Source of the DNA: Lentibacillus salicampi
GTDB lineage: Bacteria; Bacillota; Bacilli; Bacillales; Amphibacillaceae
DNA: 62,080 bases
NCBI RefSeq assembly: GCF_004565465.1
Contig: NZ_SRHY01000015.1
Location: 1 to 62,080 of the forward strand
Direction: 5' to 3'
Position numbers and translations under genes: made by a program. This document shows, piece after piece, positions 45,124 to 54,710 of the stretch (its first letter is position 1; the number at the start of each line of letters is the position of its first letter). The notes beneath the pieces were generated by a model. The model did no database searches. It saw nothing but the letters and a program-made list of their open reading frames with translations, and was not told where the DNA came from.

Positions 45124-45603
45124 ATGTATCGATTTACAGATTATTATCGTAATGACGTAACACTATCATTTGATGACCATCCTTTCTCCCGGGACCCGAA
45201 ACACGTGTGGGTTATATGTCGTCATAACGGTAAGTGGCTTTTGACGAAACATAAGGAGCGCGGTCTGGAGTTTCCGGGCGGCAAGGTTGAGGAAAATGAA
45301 ACCGCAAAAGAGGCAGCAATTCGGGAAGTGAAGGAAGAGACTGGCGGTATAGTTGAATCTATCCGATATGTTGGCCAATACATTGTCGCTGGTAAAGGTG
45401 CCACAATCATTAAGAATGTTTATTTTGCGGAAATTAGGGAGCTGACCCTACAGGGGAGCTATTATGAAACAGAAGGCCCTGTTCAGCTTGCCAAAATTCC
45501 AACGAATGTTAAACGAAATATGCAATATAGCTTTATTATGAAAGATGACGTATTAAAGCACTGCATGAAATTTATCGGTAAACAAAGGAAAAGGAACCGG
45601 TAA
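45124..45603 (+). CDS. ytkD: Nudix hydrolase YtkD (nucleoside triphosphatase, antimutator type)
   Basis: 159 residues counted from ATG 45124 (MYRFTDYYRN), which matches the family start; in-frame ATG codons at 45103 and 45106 are alternatives and none has a strong RBS, suggesting coupling to the upstream gene. Nudix box GGKVEENETAKEAAIREVKE followed by ETGG near residues 58-81 fits G-x5-E-x7-REUxEExGU. B. subtilis YtkD hydrolyses 8-oxo-dGTP and other nucleotides. It is convergent with ytlD, as part of a B. subtilis-like ytkD-ytlACD-pckA-metK order. Confidence 0.87.
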   Translation: MYRFTDYYRNDVTLSFDDHPFSRDPKHVWVICRHNGKWLLTKHKERGLEFPGGKVEENETAKEAAIREVKEETGGIVESIRYVGQYIVAGKGATIIKNVYFAEIRELTLQGSYYETEGPVQLAKIPTNVKRNMQYSFIMKDDVLKHCMKFIGKQRKRNR

Positions 45604-45789
45604 TAGTCCAGGAGGTTCCGTTTTGGGAGAGGGAGTAGTAATAATGTATTATTTAGGGATGCAAATCACAGATGGTTTAGTATCTCTTTTTTGGTAAAAT
45701 AGTCTAAATATAGAAGCCTTTATGTTTACATAAGTATTCTTCCAACAGCGGGCGCAATTGTGGAATAACATACAAAATAATAATATTTC

Positions 45790-45876
45790 AAAAACGCTCA
45801 GATGACGGTGATTATCCCCAAAAGCCAGGTGTTTCCTCTAACTTTCAGGGGGGTACCTATGTCTGAGCATTTTTGT
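45790..45876. other. unexplained hairpin element between ytkD and ytlD
   Basis: AAAAACGCTCAGA (45790-45802) pairs with TCTGAGCATTTTTG (45862-45875) with one mismatch around a 59-base interior holding GACGGTGATTATCCCC and CTAACTTTCAGGGGGGTACC. The outer arms end in A and T runs, so it could be a bidirectional terminator for convergent ytkD and ytlD, but the long, structured interior is unusual for one. I recognise no known riboswitch. The rest of 45604-46006 holds no supported gene; a 46-codon frame from ATG 45859 after GGGGGG is probably chance. Confidence 0.5.
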
Positions 45877-46006
45877 TTGCTATTTTTGATTGTTATTTTA
45901 CAGATGAAAAGGATGCCAGCCAGGTGTTTTATCCTTGATATTAGCATTTTCTTTCCCGGAACTGCATCCTTTATGATCCCATCTGATCCTTTCCTTTGAA
46001 TAAGAC

Positions 46007-46813
46007 TTATTTGGTATGCTTAATCAAAAATGTTTCGATGCGCTCAATGATTTTATACATCACGGCAGCAAAAATAGAGATGAGGATTAGGCTTGACATG
46101 ACAAGTGAAAAGTCGAATACTTGGAAGCCATAAACGATCAGATAACCCAGTCCTTCGTTGGAAACGAGAAATTCCCCGACGACGACACCTACCCATGACA
46201 GTCCGACATTCACTTTAAGCGTCGAAATCATAGCTGGAATAGTGGCCGGAAACACAGCTTCCTTAAAAATTTGGCCGCGTGATGCCTTGAAACTTTTCAA
46301 TACTTTCACATAGTTTGGGTCGACTTCCCTGAACGCCGAATAGACCACTAATGTCGTAATCACGACGGAAATGATGGCTCCCATGGTAATTATCGATAAA
46401 TAGCCGGGACCTATGGCTACGATGATAATCGGCCCCAATGCAACTTTAGGCATGGCATTCATGACAACCAAATAGGGATCCATAATGTTGGATAACCGCT
46501 CGGATGACCATAAGACAGTTGCCATGATAATGCCAAGAATGGTCCCGATCAGAAATCCCAAAACTGTTTCAAACAGCGTCACCTGCAGATGAGTAAGCAT
46601 TGACCCATCTGAAAATTTGTCTAACAGGACGCTGTAAATTTCAGAAGGGGAACTGAATATGAGCGGATCAATCCAGTACATGCTGCTGGCTAATTCCCAG
46701 AATCCGAAAAACGAAACGAGTATAATCAGCTGCAGGACAAGAACGAATTTTTTCTCGCGCTTTAGGTTACGCTGATAATTTTCAAACAATTGATGATCGG
46801 ATTCATGTTTCAT
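46007..46813 (-). CDS. ytlD: ABC transporter permease (SsuC/ThiX-like)
   Basis: 268 residues from ATG 46813, which overlaps the ytlC stop by 11 bases; this is translational coupling and fits far better than the longer frame running into ytlC. About six membrane segments and the EAA-like cytoplasmic loop [20 protein letters not shown] near 190 that contacts the ATPase. The family (binding-protein-dependent transport, nitrate/sulfonate/taurine and pyrimidine-precursor type) matches the THI5/NMT1-like binding protein encoded upstream. Third gene of ytlA-ytlC-ytlD. Confidence 0.88.
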   Translation of the reverse strand: MKHESDHQLFENYQRNLKREKKFVLVLQLIILVSFFGFWELASSMYWIDPLIFSSPSEIYSVLLDKFSDGSMLTHLQVTLFETVLGFLIGTILGIIMATVLWSSERLSNIMDPYLVVMNAMPKVALGPIIIVAIGPGYLSIITMGAIISVVITTLVVYSAFREVDPNYVKVLKSFKASRGQIFKEAVFPATIPAMISTLKVNVGLSWVGVVVGEFLVSNEGLGYLIVYGFQVFDFSLVMSSLILISIFAAVMYKIIERIETFLIKHTK

Positions 46814-47612
46814 TTGGGGATTCCACCACCTCATGTTGCAGCGAATTCGCTTCATTTTTGTTAAGTTTTTCCCATATTTTATCAAACAGAATTTGATATT
46901 TTGGATGCCGTCGTACGAGAAACGGCTTTTCATTACGAAGCTCCACAGGCACTTCAAACGTTTTGGCAATCGAACCCGGATTGGCATCCATCAGCAAAAT
47001 GCGGTCACTCATCGCAATGGCTTCACCAATATCGTGTGTCACGAGAATCGATGTTTTACTGTATAAACCAAGTAGCTCCCAGACAAGATCCTCCAGTTTT
47101 AATCTGGTTTGATAGTCGAGGGCTGAAAAAGGTTCATCAAGCAACAAAATTTTGGGATTGGTGATTAAGGTTCTAACGAGTGCAACCCGCTGCCGCATCC
47201 CGCCGGATAGGGAGTCCGGATAGTCTTCAGTAATGCCGGATAATCCGACCTGATTCAGCAGATCCACTGCATTTTTCTTTGTTTCTTCTGACTGGTCATG
47301 ACTGATTTTGGGTCCAATCAATACGTTATCGATAATCGATTTCCACGGGAATAAATAATCCTGCTGCAGCATATATCCGATATCTAGTTCAGCCTGTTGC
47401 AATGGCTGATCATTCACATAGATTTCTCCGGCGGTGTGTTCGATAATACCTGCAATGATGGAGAGTATCGTTGATTTTCCGCACCCGCTTGGGCCCAGAA
47501 GTGCAACAAATTCACCTTCCTTAATCGAAAACGTAATATCGTCGAGTGCCTTTGTGAAATTTTTTTTGGAGAAATAATGATGTGATACATGATCTAAGGT
47601 AAGAAATGACAT
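46803..47612 (-). CDS. ytlC: ABC transporter ATP-binding protein (SsuB/ThiZ-like)
   Basis: 269 residues. Walker [14 protein letters not shown] near 39, signature [20 protein letters not shown] near 136, Walker [17 protein letters not shown] near 158, H-loop [14 protein letters not shown] near 190. The FSALDYQTR form and HDIGEA are typical of nitrate/sulfonate/taurine-type ATPases. RBS AAGGAGG lies in the 12-base gap after the ytlA stop. The C-terminus overlaps the ytlD start. Confidence 0.92.
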   Translation of the reverse strand: MSFLTLDHVSHHYFSKKNFTKALDDITFSIKEGEFVALLGPSGCGKSTILSIIAGIIEHTAGEIYVNDQPLQQAELDIGYMLQQDYLFPWKSIIDNVLIGPKISHDQSEETKKNAVDLLNQVGLSGITEDYPDSLSGGMRQRVALVRTLITNPKILLLDEPFSALDYQTRLKLEDLVWELLGLYSKTSILVTHDIGEAIAMSDRILLMDANPGSIAKTFEVPVELRNEKPFLVRRHPKYQILFDKIWEKLNKNEANSLQHEVVESPNET

Positions 47613-47624
47613 ACGTTCTCCTCC

Positions 47625-48617
47625 TTAGTTTCCAATGACTTCCTCAGCTATCTTTGTGTTGATAAGTTCATCATACGGAACATCTTCCGGTAATTCCCCG
47701 GCTTCATCCATAATGTCTTTCAGGTTATTCCACTCTTTTTTACCAAGAATCGGATCTGTGGCGAAGGAATCCTGGCTCTTGTAGCGGTCAATGGAAGCGG
47801 CGAGCATTTCCGGTTCAGTATCTTCAAAATACGGCTGGATCGTTTCAGCGATTTCTTCTGCACTGTGTTCCTGTACCCATTGCTGGGCTTTGTAGACCGC
47901 TTTCGTAAAGCTTTTGACCGTTTCTTTGTTTTCGTTCATAAAGCTTTCTTTTGCCATAAAAGTCGTATATGGAACATGGCCCGATTCCTTTCCAAACGAA
48001 GCGATAATATGTCCTTTCCCTTCTTTTTCAAACGTGCTTGCAGTCGGTTCGAACAGCTGGACATATTCGGCGTCACCGGAAGCAAATGCACCCGGGATAT
48101 TCGCGAAATCAACATTTTGAATCAGATTTAAATCGGCATGCGGATCAATATCATGCTGCTTGAGCACATACTCTCCGACCATTTGCGGCATACCACCGAC
48201 ACGCTGTCCAAGAAATGTACTGTTTCTGAGATCTTCCCATTTGAAGTCAGGTTTCGGTGCCTTGGCAACCAGAAATGTGCCGTCTGTCTGCGTCAATTGG
48301 GCAAAATTAATGGCTTTGTCCTTTGACTCCTGGGCCTGAACGTAAATGGAAGTTTCCGATCCGACAAGTGCAATATCTGCACCGTCCGAAAGCAATGACG
48401 TCATGGTTTTATCGCCGCCCCATGTTGTCTGAAGTTCAATGGCGAGCCCTTCTTCTTCAAAAAAGCCTTTTTCAATCGCAACGTATTGGGGGGCATAAAA
48501 GATTGAACGTGTCACTTCGGCCAATTGAATGTTGGACGTCTGACTGCCGGAGCCGCAAGCTGCTGTTATGATAAGTAGAAGGCTCGAAAATAAAGCAATG
48601 CAGAAACGTTTTTTCAT
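47625..48617 (-). CDS. ytlA: ABC transporter substrate-binding lipoprotein (NMT1/THI5-like)
   Basis: 330 residues from ATG 48617 with AAAGGG upstream. Lipoprotein signal with lipobox TAAC at Cys20. Periplasmic-binding-protein-like type II fold of the SsuA/THI5 group: VTRSIFYAPQYVAIEKGFFE near 40, LLSDGADIALVGSETSIYV near 80, and GQRVGGMPQMVGEYVLKQ near 150. This group binds alkanesulfonates, nitrate, or thiamine pyrimidine precursors; the sequence alone does not decide, and no TPP or SAM riboswitch precedes the operon. First gene of the ytlACD transporter. Confidence 0.88.
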   Translation of the reverse strand: MKKRFCIALFSSLLLIITAACGSGSQTSNIQLAEVTRSIFYAPQYVAIEKGFFEEEGLAIELQTTWGGDKTMTSLLSDGADIALVGSETSIYVQAQESKDKAINFAQLTQTDGTFLVAKAPKPDFKWEDLRNSTFLGQRVGGMPQMVGEYVLKQHDIDPHADLNLIQNVDFANIPGAFASGDAEYVQLFEPTASTFEKEGKGHIIASFGKESGHVPYTTFMAKESFMNENKETVKSFTKAVYKAQQWVQEHSAEEIAETIQPYFEDTEPEMLAASIDRYKSQDSFATDPILGKKEWNNLKDIMDEAGELPEDVPYDELINTKIAEEVIGN

Positions 48618-48752
48618 AGTATTCGTCCCTTTCACATCAGAATGGTGTTATGTCAACATAGTTTATGCGCCCAGAGAAAATGTGTGAATGCCTATGAATA
48701 AAGAAACGTGATGTCGGATGCTAGAAGGTGGGAGGGGGGAGGCTTCCGCAAA

Positions 48753-48783
48753 AAAACCGGTCTCCATTCATGAGACCGGTTGC
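48753..48783 (-). terminator. terminator after pckA
   Basis: AACCGGTCTC (48755-48764) pairs perfectly with GAGACCGGTT (48772-48781); on the − strand a run of seven T follows. Confidence 0.9.
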
Positions 48784-48868
48784 CAGCATAGAGCTGCCGA
48801 TATTTTCCTTCATATATTAAATCCTTTTGGGATGAGGAAACACGTTTTGCAGAATGTACTTCAACTAA

Positions 48869-50458
48869 CTAACCTTGGTATACCGGGCCCGCGTTTCGGA
48901 TTGCGTCACTTGCCTGTGTGAATTTGCTAAAGTTGTTATGAAACTTATTCGCAAGCTCTTGTGCTTCGGTATCGTACGCTTGTTGATCGCCCCAGGCATT
49001 TCGCGGAACGAGCACTTCATCCGGTACCCCCGGTACATGCAGCGGGATATTCAGGCCAAAGATATCGTCTGTCACCGTTTCGATATTATTCAGTTCACCT
49101 TCCAAGGCCGCGTGTACCATTGCCCGGGTATACGAAAGCTTCATACGATTTCCGACACCATATGACCCCCCGGTCCAGCCAGTATTTACTAGAAAGACAC
49201 TGGAACTGTACTGGTCGATTTTATCACCAAGCATTTCAGCGTATCTCGATGGCGCCAGCGGCAGGAACGGCGAACCGAAACAAGCGGAAAACGTTGCCTG
49301 GGGCTGTGTCACGCCTCGTTCTGTGCCAGCCAGTTTGCTCGTATAACCACTTAGGAAATGATACATCGCCTGTTCTTTGGAGAGTCTGCTGATTGGTGGC
49401 AGCGTACCCGACGCATCGGCTGTCAGGAAAATAATGGTGTTCGGGTGACCGGCAACACTAGGTGACACAATATTATCAATATTGTCCAGCGGGTAAGCTG
49501 CCCGTGTGTTTTCTGTCAGCGATGTGTCGTCATAGTCGGGTTCACGGGAGTCCTTGTCAAGGATGACGTTTTCCAGAACGGAGCCAAACCGGATCGCGTT
49601 GTAAATTTGTGGTTCTTTTTTTTGCGACAGATTGATACACTTGGCATAGCACCCGCCTTCAATATTAAAGATACCATTTGGGCTCCAGCCATGTTCATCA
49701 TCACCGATCAGCCGCCGGTATGGATCGGCGGACAGGGTTGTTTTACCGGTTCCGGACAGCCCGAAGAATAACGCTACATCACCTTCCTGGCCGACGTTGG
49801 CCGAACAGTGCATTGACAAGATATCGTTTTGCGGGAGAAGATAGTTCATGACGGAAAAGATCGACTTTTTGATTTCACCGGCATATTCGGTTCCGCCGAT
49901 CAGCACAATCCGCTTTTTAAATGAAATTAAGATAAACGTTTCGGAATTCGTTCCGTCAACTGCGGGATCCGCTTTGTATGTCGGGGCAGAAATGACCGTG
50001 AATCCCGTTTCATGGTTCTTCAATTCTTCATCAGTCGGTGTAATGAACAGCTGACGTGCAAACAGGTTATGCCACGCATATTCATTAATAACGTCAATTG
50101 GCAGGCGGTGGCTTGGGTCAGCACCGGCAAACCCTTTGAAATGGAACAGCTCCTGTTGATCATGCAAATAAGCGGTCACTTTTTTCAAAAGTTTGTCAAA
50201 GGATGCTTCATCGATGGAGCGGTTAATGTCACCCCAATCAATCAATTCATCACACATGTCGTCCCGTACAATGAACTTATCCTTCGGTGAGCGGCCCGTA
50301 TACATCCCAGTGGTGGCACATACTGCACCGGTAGCACTAAGCACACCTTCGTTACGTTCAAGGATTTTTTCAGCTAATTTCGGTACTGCAAGGTTCGTCT
50401 GTATATTGTGATGCGTTAACAAATCTTTCGTTAAAAGGGCATCTTCTTCAGTTTTCAT
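48869..50458 (-). CDS. pckA: phosphoenolpyruvate carboxykinase (ATP)
   Basis: 529 residues from ATG 50458 with AAAGGCAGG upstream; 14 further codons upstream lack an RBS. ATP-dependent PEPCK motifs: [17 protein letters not shown] near 51, kinase-1a P-loop [20 protein letters not shown] near 235, [20 protein letters not shown] near 255, and TARYP-like region [15 protein letters not shown] near 325. It converts oxaloacetate to PEP for gluconeogenesis. It is divergent from metK; the 520-bp spacer holds the S-box leader of metK. Confidence 0.95.
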   Translation of the reverse strand: MKTEEDALLTKDLLTHHNIQTNLAVPKLAEKILERNEGVLSATGAVCATTGMYTGRSPKDKFIVRDDMCDELIDWGDINRSIDEASFDKLLKKVTAYLHDQQELFHFKGFAGADPSHRLPIDVINEYAWHNLFARQLFITPTDEELKNHETGFTVISAPTYKADPAVDGTNSETFILISFKKRIVLIGGTEYAGEIKKSIFSVMNYLLPQNDILSMHCSANVGQEGDVALFFGLSGTGKTTLSADPYRRLIGDDEHGWSPNGIFNIEGGCYAKCINLSQKKEPQIYNAIRFGSVLENVILDKDSREPDYDDTSLTENTRAAYPLDNIDNIVSPSVAGHPNTIIFLTADASGTLPPISRLSKEQAMYHFLSGYTSKLAGTERGVTQPQATFSACFGSPFLPLAPSRYAEMLGDKIDQYSSSVFLVNTGWTGGSYGVGNRMKLSYTRAMVHAALEGELNNIETVTDDIFGLNIPLHVPGVPDEVLVPRNAWGDQQAYDTEAQELANKFHNNFSKFTQASDAIRNAGPVYQG

Positions 50459-50660
50459 TTTGGATACCTGCCTTTTCGTGGATTCAATCAAACTTAACAA
50501 TCATCATGACTTAATTTGATTATTAGTATAACACATTCGATATATTAGTCCATACTATTTTTGTAATTAATTATATGAAATTTTCATGTGAATGTTCAGT
50601 ATCCGGTGAAACAGTTGACATCGCTCGGAGATTCCGATACGATTATTTCCGAACGGATAC

Positions 50661-50770
50661 TCTCTTATTCAGAGTTGGTGGAGGGACAGACCCGATGAAA
50701 CCCGGCAACCATCACAACGTGTGAAAAGGTGCTAATCTGATGCAAGGATCAGTCCTTGAACAATAAGAGC
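50661..50770 (+). ncRNA. SAM-I riboswitch (S-box leader) of metK
   Basis: Classic S-box: P1 arm TCTCTTATTC, AGAGTTGGTGGAGGGACAGA is the conserved start, then CCCGATGAAACCCGGCAACC, AGGTGCTAATCTGATGCAAG, and the closing arm GAACAATAAGAG. It binds S-adenosylmethionine and stops transcription of metK when SAM is plentiful, through the hairpin at 50786-50816. Confidence 0.97.
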
Positions 50771-50785
50771 GAAAGGCCTCAGATT

Positions 50786-50818
50786 CCTTTCCTCATGATG
50801 CAGGGAAGGTTTTTTTGT
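50786..50818 (+). terminator. SAM riboswitch terminator
   Basis: CCTTTCC (50786-50792) pairs with GGGAAGG (50803-50809, one G-U), then seven T. Confidence 0.88.
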
Positions 50819-50823
50819 TTTTA

Positions 50824-50909
50824 TAACGTCAGAAAGTATAAGTTATGGATGAACTTGTAAGAAAACTGCTCATTCACTTGAAAAACGAGTGAATGCGAGT
50901 TTTTCTAAG
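50824..50909 (+). repeat. metK-flanking hairpin element, upstream copy
   Basis: AACGTCAGAAAGTATAAGTT begins the element; AGAAAACT…CATTCACT…AGTGAATG…GAGTTTTTCT forms the hairpin. It is related to 52233-52320 but with a different stem. It lies in the leader between the riboswitch terminator and the metK start. Confidence 0.8.
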
Positions 50910-50977
50910 GAATAAATTCGTCATGATCATATACTGAAAAAGAGTTCCGTACCAATTTGTAAGGGGGACATAGCCAC

Positions 50978-52183
50978 ATGGCTATAAACAAGCGTTTGTT
51001 CACATCTGAATCTGTGACAGAAGGGCATCCGGACAAGATTAGTGATCAGATTTCGGATGCGATATTGGATGAAATGCTGGCAAACGATCCAAATGCCCGT
51101 GTTGCGTGTGAAACAACAGTTACAACAGGAATGGTACTGGTATCGGGGGAGATCACCACAACAACATATGTGGATATTCCGGCGATTGTCAGGCAGACCA
51201 TTAAAGATATCGGCTACACTCGGGCAAAATACGGTTTTGACGCTGAAACATGTGCTGTGCTAACGGCAATCGATGAACAGTCACCTGATATTGCCAGCGG
51301 CGTTGATACGGCATTGGAAGAACGGCAAGGAAAAATGAGCGATGAAGAAATCGCCTCCATTGGTGCAGGTGACCAAGGGCTGATGTTCGGATTTGCCTGC
51401 AATGAAACAGAGGAACTGATGCCGCTGCCGATTTCGCTGGCGCATAAGTTGGCAAAACGGCTTGCAGATGTCCGCAAAGAAAACATTCTGAATTATTTGC
51501 GTCCTGATGGGAAAACCCAAGTTACCGTTGAATATGATGAACATGATCAGCCAGTCAGAATTGATACCGTCGTTATCTCCACACAGCATCATCAGGATAT
51601 GACAACAGAACAAATTGAGAAAGATCTGATTGAACATGTCATTCGGCCGGTTGTTCCGGTGAGTCTGCTGGATGAAACCACGAATTATATCATTAACCCG
51701 ACAGGCCGCTTTGTGATCGGCGGTCCACAGGGTGACGCAGGATTGACAGGAAGAAAGATCATCGTTGACACGTATGGCGGTTATGCGCGTCACGGCGGTG
51801 GTGCATTCAGCGGAAAAGATTATACAAAAGTTGATCGCTCGGCAGCGTATGCAGCACGCTATGTTGCCAAAAATATTGTGGCGGCTGAGTTGGCTAAAAC
51901 GTGTGAAGTACAGCTTGCTTATGCCATTGGTGTCGCAGAGCCGGTGTCGATTTCCGTGAATACGTTTGGCACGGGCACTGTTGGTGAAGAAGAACTGGTC
52001 AAGGCGGTCCGGAAAGTATTTGATCTTCGTCCGGCTGGTATTATCCGGATGTTGGATCTGAAAAAGCCACTCTATAAAAATACCGCAGCATACGGCCATT
52101 TTGGGCGAACCGATATTTTATTCCCGTGGGAGAAAATCGATAAGACGGAAACGTTGCAGGCGCTCGTGAAAAGTGAATCGTGA
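50978..52183 (+). CDS. metK: S-adenosylmethionine synthetase
   Basis: 401 residues. [20 protein letters not shown] near 10 (methionine- and ATP-binding), [18 protein letters not shown] near 40, the signature [12 protein letters not shown] near 119, [20 protein letters not shown] near 235 and [19 protein letters not shown] near 264. It makes SAM from methionine and ATP. It has AAGGGGG as RBS and a leader with SAM riboswitch, giving direct feedback control by its product. Confidence 0.97.
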   Translation: MAINKRLFTSESVTEGHPDKISDQISDAILDEMLANDPNARVACETTVTTGMVLVSGEITTTTYVDIPAIVRQTIKDIGYTRAKYGFDAETCAVLTAIDEQSPDIASGVDTALEERQGKMSDEEIASIGAGDQGLMFGFACNETEELMPLPISLAHKLAKRLADVRKENILNYLRPDGKTQVTVEYDEHDQPVRIDTVVISTQHHQDMTTEQIEKDLIEHVIRPVVPVSLLDETTNYIINPTGRFVIGGPQGDAGLTGRKIIVDTYGGYARHGGGAFSGKDYTKVDRSAAYAARYVAKNIVAAELAKTCEVQLAYAIGVAEPVSISVNTFGTGTVGEEELVKAVRKVFDLRPAGIIRMLDLKKPLYKNTAAYGHFGRTDILFPWEKIDKTETLQALVKSES

Positions 52184-52199
52184 AGCCCGGAAACAGGAA

Positions 52200-52230
52200 A
52201 AGGTGCGGCGGTGTCCGCATCTTTTTTCTT
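52200..52230 (+). terminator. terminator after metK
   Basis: AGGTGCGG pairs with CCGCATCT (one G-U) around CGGTGT, followed by TTTTTTC. Confidence 0.8.
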
Positions 52231-52232
52231 TG

Positions 52233-52320
52233 CAACGTCAGAATGTATAAATTATGGTTGACCTTATAAGAAAAACTTCGGCACTCGCTATAAGACGAGG
52301 CGAATGCCGAGTTTTTCTAA
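52233..52320 (+). repeat. metK-flanking hairpin element, downstream copy
   Basis: AACGTCAGAATGTATAAATT opens the copy; the hairpin is AGAAAAACT-T-CGGCACTCGC with GCGAATGCCG-AGTTTTTCT. Flanks match the copy at 50824-50909; the stem core is different but still pairs. The rest of the spacer to asnB holds nothing more. Confidence 0.8.
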
Positions 52321-52499
52321 AAACCTTTTCGATGTAAAATCGTTCATTATATGAATCCTTGAGTAGGGTGCTTGTTTGTCAGGAAAACTTATTTTTGAGA
52401 AACTGAAAAAGTTAACGGCATTTCACGTATGTCCGCATCACTTATGATATAATTTTATAGCTGTGGTAAAAAAGAACGAGGAGAAAGTGAGGAATCAAC

Positions 52500-54401
52500 A
52501 TGTGCGGTTTTATTGGTATGATCCGCAATCATCCCATTACCCCAAATAACCAGAAGCAAGATTATTTTAAAAAGCAAAATAATATGGTGACACATAGAGG
52601 GCCTGATGACGAAGGGTATTATCATGATGATTATGTTTCGTTCGGGTTTAGACGGTTGAGTATCATTGATATTGACAGCGGACAACAGCCTTTGAGCTAT
52701 GATGATGACAAATTTTGGCTAATCTTTAATGGCGAAATCTATAATTATGTCGAGTTGCGCAATGATTTACTGGAACAGGGTTTCCATTTTGCAACCGAAT
52801 CAGATACAGAAGTGATTGCAGCCCTCTTTGCCAAACATAAAGAGCAGGCGTTTCGCTATTTGCGCGGCATGTTTTCCATCCTTGTCTGGGATAAAGAAAA
52901 CGAAACATTGTATGGAGCTCGTGACCCGTTCGGCATTAAGCCGTTATTTTACCGTGAAACGGAAGAGGGGACCCTGTTTGCCTCAGAAAAGAAAAGTATG
53001 ACAGTCATGATGGAAAATGAGGCAGTGGATTATGAAGCATTGCAGCATTATTTAAGTTTCCAATATGTCCCGGAACCTATGACCATGACAGAGGGCATCA
53101 AAAAAGTTGAGCCAGGTCATTATTTTGTTAAAAAACCGGGTCAGTCTGTGTCTTTCCATCGTTATTGGCATGCAACGTTCGCTCCAGTGCTGATGGATAA
53201 AAGTAATTGGGTCAGGCGCATTCAGGACGTGATGTACGATTCGGTGAAGATGCACATGCGCAGTGATGTACCGGTGGGTTCCTTTTTATCTGGAGGGATT
53301 GATTCGACCATTATTGTAGCCATGGCCAAAGAATACAACCCGAATATTAAGACATTTTCAGTCGGGTTTGAGCGTGAAGGCTATTCGGAAGTGGATGTTG
53401 CTAAAGAAACCGCTGATAAACTGGGGGTTGACAACATCGCCTATACGATTTCACCTGAGGAATATGTGGAAAAGCTTCCGAAAATTATGTGGCATATGGA
53501 TGACCCCCTGGCAGATCCGGCGTGTGTGCCATTGTACTTTTTGGCACGTGAAGCACGTAAACACGTTACGGTTGCACTGTCCGGAGAAGGTTCCGATGAG
53601 TTGTTCGGCGGATACAACATTTATCATGAACCAGAGTCTTTGAAAATGTTCCAGTCGATTCCTGGACCGGCCAAAAGCCTTCTGTCAAAGGTCGCTGACG
53701 CTATCCCTGAAGGTGTTCGCGGCAAAAGCTTTCTTGAACGTGGGACAACCCCTTTGCAGGAGCGCTACATCGGGAATGCAAAAATGTTTGAGAACGATGA
53801 AAAACAGGGTCTTCTGAAGAATTGGAAGCAAGACTTGACCTATCAGCAAATAACAAGAAATCTGTTTGATGATGTCAGCCATTATCCGCTAGTCAGCCAG
53901 ATGCAGTATGTTGACATTCATACATGGCTGCGCGGTGACATTTTATTAAAGGCAGATCGAATGACGATGGCAAACTCACTTGAGGTACGTGTGCCCTTTT
54001 TGGATAAAGAAGTGTTCCGCGTGGCCAGTGAAATACCAGTTGATTTGAAAATTGCTGATGGTACGACGAAACGCATTTTACGAGAAGCTTCCCGCGGGAT
54101 CATACCGGATCACGTGCTTGATCGGAGAAAATTGGGATTCCCGGTGCCGATTCGTCATTGGTTAAAGAATGAGTTGAACGGTTGGGCAAAACAGCTGATT
54201 CATGAAAGTGAGACCGATTATTTGTTGTATAAGTCGTATGTTCTTGACTTGCTTGAAGCGCATTGTAAGGGAAAAGGAGATTACAGCCGTAAACTATGGA
54301 CAGTTCTCGTATTTATGCTCTGGCATCAGATTTTTGTGGAAAAGAAATTTGATATTGATGAATTGAACCGGTCTGATCTGGCGGCTGAACATATTGTATA
54401 A
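52500..54401 (+). CDS. asnB: asparagine synthetase (glutamine-hydrolysing)
   Basis: 633 residues, the size of B. subtilis AsnB. N-terminal Ntn glutaminase domain starting MCGFIGM with catalytic Cys2, HRGPDDEGYY near 33, FGFRRLSIIDIDSGQQP near 50 and LIFNGEIYNYVELR near 75. The synthetase domain has the PP-loop FLSGGIDSTIIVAMA near 263, VALSGEGSDELFGGY near 360 and HTWLRGDILLKADRMTMANS near 476. It transfers glutamine amide to aspartate with ATP. RBS GAGGAGA precedes the ATG. Placed between metK and ytoA as in B. subtilis. Confidence 0.94.
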   Translation: MCGFIGMIRNHPITPNNQKQDYFKKQNNMVTHRGPDDEGYYHDDYVSFGFRRLSIIDIDSGQQPLSYDDDKFWLIFNGEIYNYVELRNDLLEQGFHFATESDTEVIAALFAKHKEQAFRYLRGMFSILVWDKENETLYGARDPFGIKPLFYRETEEGTLFASEKKSMTVMMENEAVDYEALQHYLSFQYVPEPMTMTEGIKKVEPGHYFVKKPGQSVSFHRYWHATFAPVLMDKSNWVRRIQDVMYDSVKMHMRSDVPVGSFLSGGIDSTIIVAMAKEYNPNIKTFSVGFEREGYSEVDVAKETADKLGVDNIAYTISPEEYVEKLPKIMWHMDDPLADPACVPLYFLAREARKHVTVALSGEGSDELFGGYNIYHEPESLKMFQSIPGPAKSLLSKVADAIPEGVRGKSFLERGTTPLQERYIGNAKMFENDEKQGLLKNWKQDLTYQQITRNLFDDVSHYPLVSQMQYVDIHTWLRGDILLKADRMTMANSLEVRVPFLDKEVFRVASEIPVDLKIADGTTKRILREASRGIIPDHVLDRRKLGFPVPIRHWLKNELNGWAKQLIHESETDYLLYKSYVLDLLEAHCKGKGDYSRKLWTVLVFMLWHQIFVEKKFDIDELNRSDLAAEHIV

Positions 54402-54499
54402 GTGCGTGTTTTAAATCCTCACGTCTTAACATATTTATGAAGAGGCTGAGCAATGTTTATATTGGTGAAAACCATATGTAAGCTGGTGTATATAAGCCG

Positions 54500-54710
54500 C
54501 TCTCGATATATACTACTTTCCGTGGGCGGCTGGTGAGCCACCTCGCGCTAATGGGTTTCTTGTCGTATTGCAAGTGATTTCTGTGAAGCGGTACTCCTCG
54601 CAACTCGAAGCATACCCGTGGGAAGTATCGCTCTTTGCTGGGGGCTCACCTATGCCTTTTCCCACAGGAATCTTCGTAGATTCCCTCCGCTCGCTGATTA
54701 AAGGTTTCTC
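54500..54710 (-). repeat. dispersed intergenic repeat, copy 2, long imperfect hairpin
   Basis: GGTGAGCC (54532-54539) pairs with GGCTCACC (54643-54650), and TTCCGTGGG (54518-54526) with CCCACAGGAA (54661-54670, one bulge), so the element folds as a hairpin of over 150 nt. The reverse complement of 54553-54607 matches 24188-24240. It fills the spacer between asnB and ytoA, overlapping the ytoA 3' end slightly at most. Confidence 0.75.

Noticed and set aside
45802..45999. 65-codon ORF between ytkD and ytlD
   Set aside because: It lies across a hairpin between convergent genes, has no recognisable domain and ordinary chance length.
48618..48752. TPP or other riboswitch before ytlA
   Set aside because: No THI-box blocks (CTGAGA, ACCTGATC) and no S-box motifs are present; only an ordinary promoter-sized spacer.
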